Below are positions 1 to 8,693 of a DNA stretch of 64,000 nt, piece after piece. The notes under the pieces were generated by a model. That model saw only the letters and a program-made list of their open reading frames with translations, did no database searches and was not told the origin of the DNA. The stretch is from Blastococcus sp. CCUG 61487 (GTDB lineage Bacteria > Actinomycetota > Actinomycetes > Mycobacteriales > Geodermatophilaceae), in contig NZ_LWUA01000113.1 in assembly GCF_005222955.1 (NCBI RefSeq), positions 49,210 through 113,209 on the forward strand, written 5' to 3'. The stretch's first letter is position 1, and the number at the start of each line of letters is the position of its first letter. The translations under genes and the position numbers were made by a program.

Positions 1-1378
1 GTTCGGCTCCGAGGGCGAGTTCACTCCCGTCGTCAACGAGGCGCGCGACGGTCAGGACACCGTCACCTGGCTGCGCGACCAAACGTGGTTCGACGGCCGG
101 CTGGCCACGCTCGGCCCCAGCTATCTCGGCTACACCCAGTGGGCGCTCGCCCTCGATCCGCCGCCCGAGCTGCAGGCGATGGTCGTCCACATCGGCCCGC
201 ACGACCTCGCCGCGGCCGGCCTGCTCGACGGCGCCTTCCAGCTGCAGAACGTCGCCACCTGGACCGAGCTCGTCGCCCACCAGGAGCTGCTCGGCCCGGT
301 CCGCGGCGCCACCCGCATGTTCACCGCCGAGCGACGGCTGTCTCCGCACCTGCACGAGCTCCCGGTGAGCGGCCTGCCCGAGCGGCTCGGTGGCAATCCT
401 GTGCCGTGGTTCGACGAGTGGCTCGAGCACGTCGAGCTCTCGGACCCCTACTGGGAGCGTTACCGCGCCACCGACGCCGTCCACTCGAGCACCGTGCCCA
501 CCCTGCTGGTCAGCGGCTGGCAGGACTGGTTCGTCGAGCAGACGCTCTACCAGTACGCGGCCCTGCGTGACCGTGGCGTCGACGTCGCGCTCACCATGGG
601 CCCCTGGACGCACCTGGGCATCGACCCCAAGGTGACCACCGGCGAGAGCCTGGCCTGGCTCGCCACCCACCTGCCGGTTGACGGCGGTGCGCCGCCGCGC
701 GAGCGCGCCGACCGCGTCCGCATCTACGTCACCGGCGTCGAGAAGTGGCGGTGGCTGCCCGACTGGCCACCGGCCGAGCGCACCGACCGCACCTGGTTCC
801 TCGCCCCGGGCGGCTGCCTGGCCGACGAACCCGAGCCCGACGGCGGGACGACGAACTTCCGCTACGACCCCATGAACCCGACCCCGTCGGTCGGCGGGCG
901 GGTGCTGAGCTTCCGCGCCGGCCGTCGCGACAACCGCCGGCTGGAGCTGCGCGACGACGTCCGCACCTTCACCACCGCGCCGCTCGAGGAGCCCGTCGAG
1001 CTCCTCGGCGGCGCGCGCATCACGCTCTGCCTGGCCTCCGACAACCCCTACGCCGATGTCTTCCTGCGGCTGTGCGACGTCGACAACCGCGGCCGCTCCA
1101 TCAACGTCACCGACCGGCTGGTCCGGCTCGACCCGGCCGACGGCGAGACGGCGACGACGGGGGAGCGCCGCATCGAGGCGACGCTGCCCGACACCGCGCA
1201 CCGGTTCCTCGCCGGCCACCGCATCCGGCTGCAGGTCTCCGGCGGCGCGCACCCGCGCTACGCCCGCAACCTCGGCACCGGCGAGCCGCCCGGCCACGCC
1301 ACGCGCGGCGTTCCGACGAACCACGTCATCGGGCACTCCGCGGCGTCGCCGTCGGCGATCACCCTGCCGGTCTGCTGA
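1..1378 (+). CDS. CocE/NonD family hydrolase (S15 type), 5' end cut by window edge
   Basis: This is the C-terminal part of an alpha/beta hydrolase of the X-Pro dipeptidyl-peptidase S15 / CocE-NonD family, serine esterases or acyl-peptide hydrolases. Reading from base 2, all three catalytic elements are visible: the nucleophile Ser (codon 119-121) in G-P-S-Y-L-G, the Asp (codon 524-526) in G-W-Q-D-W-F, and the His (codon 611-613) in G-P-W-T-H-L-G. After about base 780 the sequence has the beta-rich PepX_C jelly-roll character typical of the family C-terminus, ending at a TGA at 1376. Only the N-terminus is missing. Substrate cannot be inferred; relatives act on cocaine, beta-lactam esters and peptides. 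The next gene is 210 bp away and looks independent. Confidence 0.9.
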   Translation, partial: FGSEGEFTPVVNEARDGQDTVTWLRDQTWFDGRLATLGPSYLGYTQWALALDPPPELQAMVVHIGPHDLAAAGLLDGAFQLQNVATWTELVAHQELLGPVRGATRMFTAERRLSPHLHELPVSGLPERLGGNPVPWFDEWLEHVELSDPYWERYRATDAVHSSTVPTLLVSGWQDWFVEQTLYQYAALRDRGVDVALTMGPWTHLGIDPKVTTGESLAWLATHLPVDGGAPPRERADRVRIYVTGVEKWRWLPDWPPAERTDRTWFLAPGGCLADEPEPDGGTTNFRYDPMNPTPSVGGRVLSFRAGRRDNRRLELRDDVRTFTTAPLEEPVELLGGARITLCLASDNPYADVFLRLCDVDNRGRSINVTDRLVRLDPADGETATTGERRIEATLPDTAHRFLAGHRIRLQVSGGAHPRYARNLGTGEPPGHATRGVPTNHVIGHSAASPSAITLPVC

Positions 1379-1588
1379 GCTGCCGAACCCTCGGTCACGG
1401 CCGCTCACTCGCGGCAGAGGATCGCCGGACGACGGCCGGCCGCCCGCCTCCCGCAGGACCCGCAGGACCCGCAGCCTTCTCCGCCCCGCCGCCCGCTGCC
1501 AGCGTGATCGGGCTCGACGCCACGGCACACACTCCGGTTCGACGAGCTCCCCGGCCGCGGCGCGAGCCCGACGAGTTGGAGGAGAGCC

Positions 1589-1891
1589 GTGAAGTTCCTT
1601 CTCGCATGGAAGAACCGTTCCGCCGGCTCCGCCGAGGAGAGCCTGGCAGCGGCCAAGCGGTCGCTCGAGCTCTTCAGCAAGTGGCAGCCGAGCACGACCG
1701 TGCACCAGTTCGTCCTGACCGCGGACGCGGAGGGTGGCTACGCCATCGGTGAGACCGACGACGCCGCCGCGATCGCCCGCGACTGCGCCATCTTCACCCC
1801 GTTCCTCCAGTTCGAGGTGATCCCCGTGGTCGACGTCCAGGAGGGGGTGGCGATCCTCCAGCAGGGGATCGACTTCAACGAGAGCAACTGA
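1589..1891 (+). CDS. DUF3303 family small protein
   Basis: A 100-residue soluble protein starting MKFLLAWKNR and resembling DUF3303, a ferredoxin-like alpha/beta barrel fold found widely in Actinobacteria and Cyanobacteria; its biochemical role is unknown. The GTG start at 1589 is preceded by a good Shine-Dalgarno (GGAGGAG, 1578-1584). There is no signal peptide or membrane segment. It is a single-gene unit closed by a strong hairpin at 1902-1933 shared with the convergent gene. The 210 bp upstream hold no gene, only a short direct repeat of CGCAGGACC around 1464-1481. Confidence 0.8.
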   Translation: MKFLLAWKNRSAGSAEESLAAAKRSLELFSKWQPSTTVHQFVLTADAEGGYAIGETDDAAAIARDCAIFTPFLQFEVIPVVDVQEGVAILQQGIDFNESN

Positions 1892-1901
1892 CGGCGGAGT
1901 G

Positions 1902-1933
1902 CCGCCCTCGACCGCACCTGCGGTCGAGGGCGG
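1902..1933. terminator. Bidirectional hairpin terminator
   Basis: Perfect 14-bp stem (CCGCCCTCGACCGC and its complement) with the 4-nt loop ACCT, lying between two convergent genes whose stops are at 1891 and 1938. It can serve both. Confidence 0.8.
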
Positions 1934-1937
1934 GTTC

Positions 1938-2648
1938 TCAGCGGCCGGCGGGAACCGGCTCGACCGGGGCACCGACCTCCGCCGGAGCAGCAGTCCGCAC
2001 CGCGGCCGCGGCGGCCGGCGCGAAGCCGGCGATCAACGCCACCATCCAGAGCCCGGTGCTCCACGGCGTCGAGCCGACGACCAGGAACACCAGGGTGCCG
2101 GCCAGGACCGAGCCCATCGCCCACGTCGGGATCACCCGTGCCCGCCGCAGCCCGACCGCCTGGGGCACGGCAGCCAGCCAGCCCACGAGGAACGGGACGA
2201 AGAGCGCCAGGGTGAACGGCTGCTCCTCCAGGGCCATCATCAGCTCACCGGTCCACGGCTGGCCGGCGAACTCCGCGGCCGCCAGGTTGGTGGCGTAGTA
2301 GCCCTGCAGGTGCACCATGTGGCCGAGCACGCCCAGGGTCCCGAGCACCGCACCCGCCCACGCCCACCGCGGTGAGCCGCCCACCGACAGCCGCCAGATG
2401 GTCACCAGCGCGGGCACCAGCAGCAGCGCCCCCGCATAGGTCAGCGCCCCGGCCGCGGTGTACGCCCCCGACGCGGCCGCGACCTGCTCGAGGTACTCCG
2501 CGGCCTGCTCGGCCCCGTACTCGCCCTCCACCATCCTGGCGGACGCCGACGTGTCGACCTCCGCCATGCGCAGCTGATCGCCCAGCCCGATCAGCAGCGG
2601 CGCCGAGACGATGCTGCCCGCGCCGAACCACGTCGCCTTCCGTCCCAT
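1938..2648 (-). CDS. Multi-pass membrane protein, unknown function
   Basis: A 236-residue integral membrane protein. A short N-terminus (MGRKATWFGAGSI) leads into a hydrophobic helix, a polar acidic loop (about residues 28-60), and roughly five further hydrophobic segments, ending in an alanine-rich tail. The start at 2648 follows a strong ribosome site (GAGGGAGG on the minus strand). The reading frame stays open far upstream, but that part has the Arg/Ser/Pro-rich look of antisense translation of the histidine kinase, so it is left out. No family could be named with certainty. It is divergent from the kinase gene, with 178 bp between the starts. Confidence 0.75.
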   Translation of the reverse strand: MGRKATWFGAGSIVSAPLLIGLGDQLRMAEVDTSASARMVEGEYGAEQAAEYLEQVAAASGAYTAAGALTYAGALLLVPALVTIWRLSVGGSPRWAWAGAVLGTLGVLGHMVHLQGYYATNLAAAEFAGQPWTGELMMALEEQPFTLALFVPFLVGWLAAVPQAVGLRRARVIPTWAMGSVLAGTLVFLVVGSTPWSTGLWMVALIAGFAPAAAAAVRTAAPAEVGAPVEPVPAGR

Positions 2649-2813
2649 GACGGCCTCCCTCGTCCTGGCCCGGCGGGCGGTCCGCCGGTGCAGCACGAAG
2701 GCTGTCCGCGGCGGCGCACGTCGCGCGTCCGCCACGAAGCACCGACCTGCTTCGCGGATCGGTGGACCCACGGGTCCGACCGCAGGGGGATCCCAGGAGC
2801 CGGGCGCACGCCC

Positions 2814-2819
2814 TACGGT
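2814..2819 (+). promoter_or_regulatory. -10 element TACGGT of a leaderless promoter
   Basis: TACGGT lies 7 nt before the GTG at 2827, and no Shine-Dalgarno lies at a usable distance. The transcript would start at or next to the start codon. Confidence 0.5.
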
Positions 2820-2826
2820 TCCCGGC

Positions 2827-4692
2827 GTGGGCCGGATCCGGGGCTGGGGCGCAGAGATCGCGATCGCGCTCGCCTGCGGGATCTGGGCGGTCGGGTTCCT
2901 GGCTGACCCGGTGCAGGCGCTCGTCCTCGGGCCCGCGACGGCAGCGACCGTCGTCCCGTTCCGTCGCCGGCCACTGGTCGCCGGGCTGGCGCTGATCGTT
3001 CTCCAGGGGATCGCCTGGGCGGTGGATCTTCCACCGGACAGCGTGGCGCTGCTCCCGCCGCTGCTCGTGGTCGTCTTCGCCCTCCGTCGGTACGACGCCG
3101 GCCGGTGGGGCCTCGCCCTGCTGCCCGCGATCGTGGCGACGGTCGTCGTCCGCGAGCCGGGCCTCCCGGACCTGCTCTTCGTCGGAGTCGTCGTCGGCGG
3201 CACGGCCGCGTTCGGCGCGGCGATCCGCCGGCGGGAGCAGGAGGCGCGCACCGCCCAGGACGCCGCCGCAGAGCTCGGCGCTCGGGACCCGGCCGAGCTC
3301 GCCGCGCGCGTGGTCGCGGAGGAGCGCTCCCGGCTGGCCGGCGAGACGCTCGACGTCGTCCGCCAGGCGGTCCGGACGATGCGCGGGCACGCGGCTGCCG
3401 CCGAGCAGTCCCTCTCCGTCGCGGATCTGGAGGCCGTCGGCAGCGAGGGACGGCGGGCGGTCGGCGAGTTGCGGCGGCTGCTCGGCCTGCTGCGTGAGGT
3501 GCCCGAGCCGCGGTCGCCGGAGGAACCGCCCCCGACGCCCACCAGGGCCCGCTGGGTGGACGTCGGCACCGCGCTGGCGCTGGCCGCCCTGGCCGCGGGC
3601 GAGGCGCTCACGCTGACCGAGGCCGGAGAGATCCCGGAGACCGGCGTCCTCGGGGTGCTGCTCGTGGCGGTGATCGGTGGCTCTGTGGCACTGCGCCGGG
3701 TGGACGCCGGCCTCGCCTGCCTGCTCGCCGCGCTCGCCCCGGTGGTGTCGCTGGCCGAGGGGTTCCCGCTGCCCGCCGGCATGGCCACCATGGTGGCGTG
3801 GGCGCTGCTGTCCTGGTCCGCCGGCACGGACGGCCGCCCGCGGACCCTCGCCGCGCTGGCCGTGCTGGCCGCGACCACCAGCGCTGAGGCTTACCGGTTC
3901 ACGCCGGGCAACGTGCCCATCACCGTGGCGACGTTCGCCGTGCCCGCCGTCGCCGGGTTGCTGTGGATCTCCCGCGACCGGGTCGGCCGGGCGGCCGAGG
4001 CCGCCGCCACCACTCTCGAGGCCGCCCAGCGGTCGGCGTCCGAGCAGGCGGTCCGGGCGGAGCGGCAGCGGCTCGCGCGCGAACTGCACGACGTGGTCAG
4101 CCACGCGATCTCGGTCATGGTCGTCCAGGCCGGGGCGGCGCTCGCCCTGCGCGGCAGCGACCCCGACCGGGCGCGGCAGGCGGTCCGGGCGGTGACGGAC
4201 GCCGGCGCCCGGACGCTGGCCGAGCTCGACGTGCTCTTCGGCCTGCTCGACGCGGGAGCCGCCGGCGTGGCCGGCCATGCCCTGCCCGCCCGGCCGCCGA
4301 CCCTCGGTCGGGCACTGGGGGAGCTCGCCGCCCGTATCGAGGGCGCCGGCGTCACCGTGCGGTTGCGCGTCCCGGACGACCTGCGCACCGACGACGACGT
4401 CGCGGAGACGATCCACCGCATCGCGCAGGAGACGCTCACCAACGCCGTCCGGTACGCGCCGGGCAGCTGCGTGGAGGTGACGGTCGGCCGCGACGGCGAC
4501 CGGCTCACGATCACCGTGGCCGACGACGGCCCACGCACCCCGCCGCTCGCGCCGCCGTCGTCCGGCTTCGGGCTGGTCGGGCTGAGCGAGCGGGTGCGGG
4601 CGCTCGGCGGCGACCTCGTGGCCGCACCGCAGCCGGACGCCGGGTTCCGGGTGACGGCGACCCTGCCGGCGCCGGTCGGGACGCGGCGATGA
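2827..4692 (+). CDS. NarL/DesK-type sensor histidine kinase with internally duplicated sensor half
   Basis: Membrane sensor kinase of the HisKA_3/HATPase_c (HPK7) class, 621 residues, autophosphorylating and then phosphorylating the response regulator next to it. The catalytic half is complete: phosphoacceptor His421 in R-E-L-H-D-V-V-S-H, an N-box with Q-E-T-L-T-N-A-V, and a glycine-rich G-F-G-L-V-G near the C-terminus. Unusually, membrane helices occur in two blocks (about 8-140 and 240-385). The first block is followed by a helix in which E-T-L-D-V-V replaces E-L-H-D-V-V, so a degenerate copy of the dimerisation helix without its His. The GTG start is supported by the leaderless -10. The stop overlaps the next start (ATGA), indicating translational coupling. 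Confidence 0.88.
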   Translation: MGRIRGWGAEIAIALACGIWAVGFLADPVQALVLGPATAATVVPFRRRPLVAGLALIVLQGIAWAVDLPPDSVALLPPLLVVVFALRRYDAGRWGLALLPAIVATVVVREPGLPDLLFVGVVVGGTAAFGAAIRRREQEARTAQDAAAELGARDPAELAARVVAEERSRLAGETLDVVRQAVRTMRGHAAAAEQSLSVADLEAVGSEGRRAVGELRRLLGLLREVPEPRSPEEPPPTPTRARWVDVGTALALAALAAGEALTLTEAGEIPETGVLGVLLVAVIGGSVALRRVDAGLACLLAALAPVVSLAEGFPLPAGMATMVAWALLSWSAGTDGRPRTLAALAVLAATTSAEAYRFTPGNVPITVATFAVPAVAGLLWISRDRVGRAAEAAATTLEAAQRSASEQAVRAERQRLARELHDVVSHAISVMVVQAGAALALRGSDPDRARQAVRAVTDAGARTLAELDVLFGLLDAGAAGVAGHALPARPPTLGRALGELAARIEGAGVTVRLRVPDDLRTDDDVAETIHRIAQETLTNAVRYAPGSCVEVTVGRDGDRLTITVADDGPRTPPLAPPSSGFGLVGLSERVRALGGDLVAAPQPDAGFRVTATLPAPVGTRR

Positions 4693-5342
4693 TCCGGCTG
4701 GTGGTCGCCGACGACCAGGACCTCGTGCGCGGCGGGCTCGCCGCGATCCTCGCCGCCGAACCGGACATCGACGTGGTGGGGGAGGCGGCCTCCGGTGCCG
4801 AAGCGGTGCGGGAGGTCGTCGCCCGCGAGGCCGACGTCGTCCTCATGGACGTCGAGATGCCCGGCAGCGACGGCATCGCCGCGACCGAGGCGGTGCTCGC
4901 GGCCCGGCCGCAGTGCCGGGTGCTGGTGCTGACCACGTTCGACCTCGACGAGTACGTCGCCGGCGCGCTCCGCGCCGGGGCCAGCGGATTCCTGCTGAAG
5001 ACCACCGCTCCGGCGGAGCTGGCCGCCGCGATCCGTGCCTGCGTCGGAGGCGAGCTGCTGTTCTCCCCGACGGTGACCCGCCGCCTGGTCGAGGCCTACC
5101 TCAGCGGACCGGCCGCGCGCACCGGCTCCGCCGACCGGCTGCGGTCGCTCACCGACCGGGAGACCGACGTACTGACCGCCATGGCGCAGGGCCTCAACAA
5201 CGCCGAGATCGCGGCGCGGCTGTACCTCGGGGAGGCGACGGTGAAGACGCACGTCACCCGGATCCTGGCCAAGCTCGGCGTCCGGGACCGGGTGCAGGCC
5301 GTCGTGCTCGCCTACCAGTGCGGGCTTCCGCCGGCGCCCTGA
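4689..5342 (+). CDS. NarL/LuxR-type response regulator
   Basis: A 217-residue two-domain regulator. The receiver domain (1-120) shows the acidic pocket A-D-D-Q (7-10), phosphoacceptor Asp54 in V-L-M-D-V-E-M-P, and the conserved Thr and Lys of the switch region (L-T-T-F, F-L-L-K). The C-terminal LuxR helix-turn-helix runs from about 150 to 210 (L-T-D-R-E-T-D-V-L ... T-V-K-T-H-V-T-R-I-L-A-K-L). It overlaps the kinase stop by 4 nt, so the pair is co-translated and this is the cognate output protein. Target genes are unknown; NarL-type systems in Actinobacteria often control neighbouring transporters or respond to envelope stress, but nothing nearby identifies a target. Confidence 0.93.
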   Translation: MIRLVVADDQDLVRGGLAAILAAEPDIDVVGEAASGAEAVREVVAREADVVLMDVEMPGSDGIAATEAVLAARPQCRVLVLTTFDLDEYVAGALRAGASGFLLKTTAPAELAAAIRACVGGELLFSPTVTRRLVEAYLSGPAARTGSADRLRSLTDRETDVLTAMAQGLNNAEIAARLYLGEATVKTHVTRILAKLGVRDRVQAVVLAYQCGLPPAP

Positions 5343-5398
5343 CGGGACCCGGACCTCACACCCGCCGAAGTCTGGACCCGACTGGCACGCTGCGGAAC

Positions 5399-6655
5399 GT
5401 GCGCCCTGGTCTTGCCGAGCTGCTCGACGCCCTGCGCCGTACCCGCCGCCCCCGGCTGCTGCGGCTGATCGAGGACGCCGGGCTGGACGCCGGAGCTCCC
5501 GCTCTCGAGCCCGACGTCGTCGAGCCCTACCGGTGGTTCCTCGCCCGCCTCGGTGACGGCGTGAAGCTCACCGGCGCCGGTCACCTGCCTCCGGCGTTGG
5601 TCAGCGAGACGATGCGCTCGCTCGGCTGGGACGCCGACTGGTTCGGCACGGCCAACCGGGAGGTGCACACGGTTCCGGTCGCCGAGCTGCGCGAATCCGC
5701 CCGCCGGCTCGGTCTCGTCCGCGTCTACCGCGGGCGGTTGCTGCCCACCACGGTCGGCCGGCGGCTCGCCGACGATCCGGCGAGCCTGTGGCATCACATC
5801 GCGACCCGGCTGCCGATGGCGCGCGACGACGTCGACCGCACCGCCGGCCTGCTCTGGCTGCTCGCGGTCGCCGCCGGTTCCCGGCAACCCGAGGTCGCCG
5901 TCGCGGAAGGCCTGACCGCGCTCGACTACGTGTTGGGCGTCGACGAGCCCATCGACCGCTGGACCGCTTTCTCGGTGGTCCGGGACACCACCTGGGTCGT
6001 CTTCGAGCGGCTCGGCCTCCTCGGCCGGCACAGCTATCCGCCGGACCCGCCGACGCCGTCCGCGGTGGCACTGGCCCGCGCCGCCCTGCTGCACGAGGAA
6101 CCGCCCGCACCCGTCAAGCGGGTGCCCGCCGTCGAGCTCGCCGTCACCCTCCGGGACGTCGACCCGCCGGTGGAGCGGCGCATCGTCGTGCCCGAACGGG
6201 CCACGCTGACCGACCTGCACGCCCTGCTCCAGGCCGCCATGGGGTGGCAGGACGCGCACCTGTGGCAGTTCGAGCTCGACGGTGTCAGCTACGGCGACGT
6301 CGAGGACATGGACGACCTCGAGGACCCGCGGTCGGCGTCGGTCGGTTCGATCCGCGACGGCACCGTCTTCCGCTACGACTACGACTTCGGTGACGGCTGG
6401 GAGCACGACGTCCGCGTCGTGGACCACCGCACCGCCGAGGCGCCGACCTGCCTCGACGGGGCCCGCGCCTGCCCGCCGGAGGACTGCGGCGGTGCGCCCG
6501 GGTACGAGCGCCTCCTGGAGGTGCTCGCCGACCCTGCCCACCCCGACCACGCCGACCTCCTGGACTGGCTCGGCGGCCGGATCGATCCCGAGGCGTTCGA
6601 CGCTGCCGAGGCGACCCAGCGCATGCGGCGGGCCCGGCCCGGCCGACGCAGCTGA
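5399..6655 (+). CDS. Plasmid pRiA4b ORF-3-like domain protein
   Basis: A soluble protein of 418 residues. The C-terminal part (about 240-400) matches the pRiA4b ORF-3 family: an ubiquitin-like strand pattern, M-G-W-Q-D-A-H-L-W-Q-F, and the signature Y-D-Y-D-F-G-D-G-W-E-H, followed by C-P-P-E-D-C-G-G-A-P-G-Y. The N-terminal 240 residues are helical and unassigned. The family is best known as a plasmid ORF and as a passenger of IS1096-type elements; no transposase or inverted repeat is visible here, so I treat it as a resident gene. The GTG start is chosen because C-A-C-G-C-T lies 7 nt upstream, as in other leaderless genes here. Function unknown. Confidence 0.8.
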   Translation: MRPGLAELLDALRRTRRPRLLRLIEDAGLDAGAPALEPDVVEPYRWFLARLGDGVKLTGAGHLPPALVSETMRSLGWDADWFGTANREVHTVPVAELRESARRLGLVRVYRGRLLPTTVGRRLADDPASLWHHIATRLPMARDDVDRTAGLLWLLAVAAGSRQPEVAVAEGLTALDYVLGVDEPIDRWTAFSVVRDTTWVVFERLGLLGRHSYPPDPPTPSAVALARAALLHEEPPAPVKRVPAVELAVTLRDVDPPVERRIVVPERATLTDLHALLQAAMGWQDAHLWQFELDGVSYGDVEDMDDLEDPRSASVGSIRDGTVFRYDYDFGDGWEHDVRVVDHRTAEAPTCLDGARACPPEDCGGAPGYERLLEVLADPAHPDHADLLDWLGGRIDPEAFDAAEATQRMRRARPGRRS

Positions 6656-6677
6656 CAGCGGTCGACGTCGATGGCCG

Positions 6678-6709
6678 GAGGACGGCGGGCAACCCGCGCC
6701 GCCGTCCTC
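6678..6709. terminator. Hairpin between convergent genes
   Basis: An 11-bp stem (GAGGACGGCGG with its complement) around a 10-nt loop, 22 bp past the upstream stop and 8 bp from the convergent gene's stop. Confidence 0.7.
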
Positions 6710-6717
6710 GGTGGCTG

Positions 6718-8610
6718 TCAGAAGGGGATGTCGGGCGTCCGCGGGACCGGTCGGCTGCTCGCGAGGGTGGCGAGCGCGTCCTCGTAGCGCTGCCGGCCGG
6801 TCCGTCGCGGCGGCGCCTGGGCGCGGGTGTCGCCGTCGTCGGTGCCGAACGCCGGCGGGTAGGTCGTGATCGTCAGCCCGCTGGGCAGCGTCCACACCAG
6901 GCCGCCGTCGGGGTTGCGGTGCAGGCTCCAGCCCGGCGCCTGGTGCGAGAGCCGGTGGTGGTGCTCGCACAGGCAGGCCAGGTTGTCGTGAGCCGTCTCG
7001 CCGTGCGGGTGCGGCACCTGGTGGTCGAGGTCGCAGCACCGCGCGCGCAGCCGGCAGCCCGGGAAGCGGCATCGTCGGTCCCGCAACCGGACGAAGCGGT
7101 GCAGAGGATCGGTGGGTCGGTAGGCATCCGTGGCGCCCGGTGGTCCCAGCCCCCGGCCGGCGGCGGCCGCCGCGCGCAGTTCGGTGCTGTCGGTGAGCGC
7201 GAGCAGGGAACCGGTGAGCTGGTCGACCACCGCGATCCGCGGCCGCTCGGCGAGCGCGGTGTCGATCAGCCGGCGGGTGTCCAGCAGGCGGGTGAGCGCC
7301 GCTCGGGTCGTCGCCGCCTCCGCATCATCCGTGCCCGAAGGCCGTCCTCGTGCGGCTGCCAGGGCGGTCAGCAGCTCGTCCGCCGCGGCCAGCTCCTCGT
7401 CGCGCAGCGCGGCGAGCCGCGCCTCGTGCTCGTCCTCGGCGGCGCGGTCCTCGGCGGTTCTGTCGGCGGTGGGTGAACCGGAGCCGGCAGTGGCGGAGTC
7501 GGCCTCGGCGGTCTCTCGTTCGGCCGATCCGGAAGCGGCTCGGTCGGCGGCGCCTGCGGGCTTCCGTCGGGGCAGCAGACCGAACTGGCGCACCAACTCC
7601 CGTACCTGCGCCGCGGAGACCAGGTCGCCCTCGAGCTCACCGGGTTCGTCGGCACCCGGGCCGTCCCCGGTGACGGTGTCCACGCCCGCGACGAGGGTGA
7701 GCACCACCCGCACCACCGGGTGGTCGGCGTGCGGCCGCAGGATGAGGTCGGCGAGACAGTCGGCCATCCGCTGCTCGTGGGTGCGCGGATCCGGGTTGCC
7801 GGCCTCGTCGAACGCGCACGCCTTGGCGTACTGGCTCAATGCCTCGCGGCAGGCTCGCCCGACCGGCGTCGACAGCAGCGTGGCCAGCGTGGACATGCCG
7901 TCGTCGCGGGCGTCCAACCGGACGTGCCGGTCGCGCACCGCCTTCGCCAGCCGGTCGGCGGCCGCGGCGGCGTCGATCCGGGCGACCGCCCGCCGTACCG
8001 AAGCCCGCAGCGCGGCCGTGGTCTGGCGCGAGGCCCGCGGCAGGACCGCAGCTTCGATCTCCGCGCGCTTGGCCGGATCGGCCACCTGTCCGGCGACCTC
8101 CACCATCACCCTCGCGTGCGCCGGAGAGATGTCGCCTGCCTCGAGGGCGGCGAGGGTGGCCGGCAGGCCTTCCGCCAGGGTCACCGCGTCGACCAGCATC
8201 TGGGAGGCCGTGCGAGCGGACACCTTCAGCGTGGCCGCGGCCTCGTCGACGGCCCATTCGCTGACCTCGGTGAGTGCGTCCGGCCGGGCCGCGCGCGACG
8301 CCTCGGACGCCGCGCCCCGCTCACCGGGTGCGCGGTCGAACATCGCCGCCGGGCGGCTGCGAGCGAAGGCGGCCAAGGCCCGGACGCGCCGCGCCTCGCT
8401 CCGGGACAGCTGCTTCGCGGCGGCCAGTGCGTCGTCCAGGTGCGCTGCTCCCGAGGTCAGCAGGCGGATCCGCGAGTCCAGGAAGCGCTGCTGTTCGTCG
8501 CGCACGAACAGCGCGGCGTCGGGGTAGTCGTCCCCGAACGGGGTCTCGAGACACGCGTGCAGGTAGTCCGCGTACTCCTCCATGGAGAGGACGACCTCAG
8601 TGTCGAACAT
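6718..8610 (-). CDS. DUF222 / HNH endonuclease (13E12 repeat family), SOS box at start
   Basis: A 630-residue member of the actinobacterial 13E12 family: an N-terminal helical DUF222 region (about 60-330), a low-complexity Ala/Glu/Arg-rich insert (about 380-470), and a C-terminal HNH nuclease. The nuclease is recognisable from C-R-F-P-G-C, C-C-D-L-D-H-Q-V-P-H-P-H-G and N-L-A-C-L-C-E-H-H-H-R. The start (ATG 8610) lies inside a perfect LexA-type palindrome (8603-8618), and TACACT ends 7 nt upstream of it. The gene is therefore likely leaderless and damage-inducible. The open frame continues upstream to 8817, but the promoter and operator exclude that. Family biology is poorly known; DNA cleavage is inferred from HNH residues only. 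A second copy starts at 39639. Confidence 0.9.
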   Translation of the reverse strand: MFDTEVVLSMEEYADYLHACLETPFGDDYPDAALFVRDEQQRFLDSRIRLLTSGAAHLDDALAAAKQLSRSEARRVRALAAFARSRPAAMFDRAPGERGAASEASRAARPDALTEVSEWAVDEAAATLKVSARTASQMLVDAVTLAEGLPATLAALEAGDISPAHARVMVEVAGQVADPAKRAEIEAAVLPRASRQTTAALRASVRRAVARIDAAAAADRLAKAVRDRHVRLDARDDGMSTLATLLSTPVGRACREALSQYAKACAFDEAGNPDPRTHEQRMADCLADLILRPHADHPVVRVVLTLVAGVDTVTGDGPGADEPGELEGDLVSAAQVRELVRQFGLLPRRKPAGAADRAASGSAERETAEADSATAGSGSPTADRTAEDRAAEDEHEARLAALRDEELAAADELLTALAAARGRPSGTDDAEAATTRAALTRLLDTRRLIDTALAERPRIAVVDQLTGSLLALTDSTELRAAAAAGRGLGPPGATDAYRPTDPLHRFVRLRDRRCRFPGCRLRARCCDLDHQVPHPHGETAHDNLACLCEHHHRLSHQAPGWSLHRNPDGGLVWTLPSGLTITTYPPAFGTDDGDTRAQAPPRRTGRQRYEDALATLASSRPVPRTPDIPF

Positions 8611-8618
8611 GTGTTCGA
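8603..8618 (-). promoter_or_regulatory. SOS (LexA) box over the start codon, with -10 TACACT at 8618-8623
   Basis: On the minus strand TCGAACACATGTTCGA is a perfect match to the actinobacterial SOS box TCGAAC-N4-GTTCGA. The ATG of the HNH gene is bases 9-11 of the box. LexA bound here would cover the -10 edge and the leaderless transcription start. Confidence 0.8.
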
Positions 8619-8693
8619 GTGTAGCGCATGACCGAGGCGCTGACCAGCTGAAACGGGCGGAAAGGGCCTGGGGCCGCCGGTCGAGTGGTTCGT

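Noticed and set aside
1464..1481. Short CGCAGGACC tandem repeat as a CRISPR or VNTR
   Set aside because: Two units only, no spacers, no cas genes.
2245..4416. Long minus-strand frames opposite the histidine kinase
   Set aside because: Low-complexity antisense translation; the plus-strand kinase motifs are decisive.
5399..6655. IS1096-type element suggested by the pRiA4b ORF-3 domain
   Set aside because: No transposase, terminal inverted repeats or target duplication is visible on either side.
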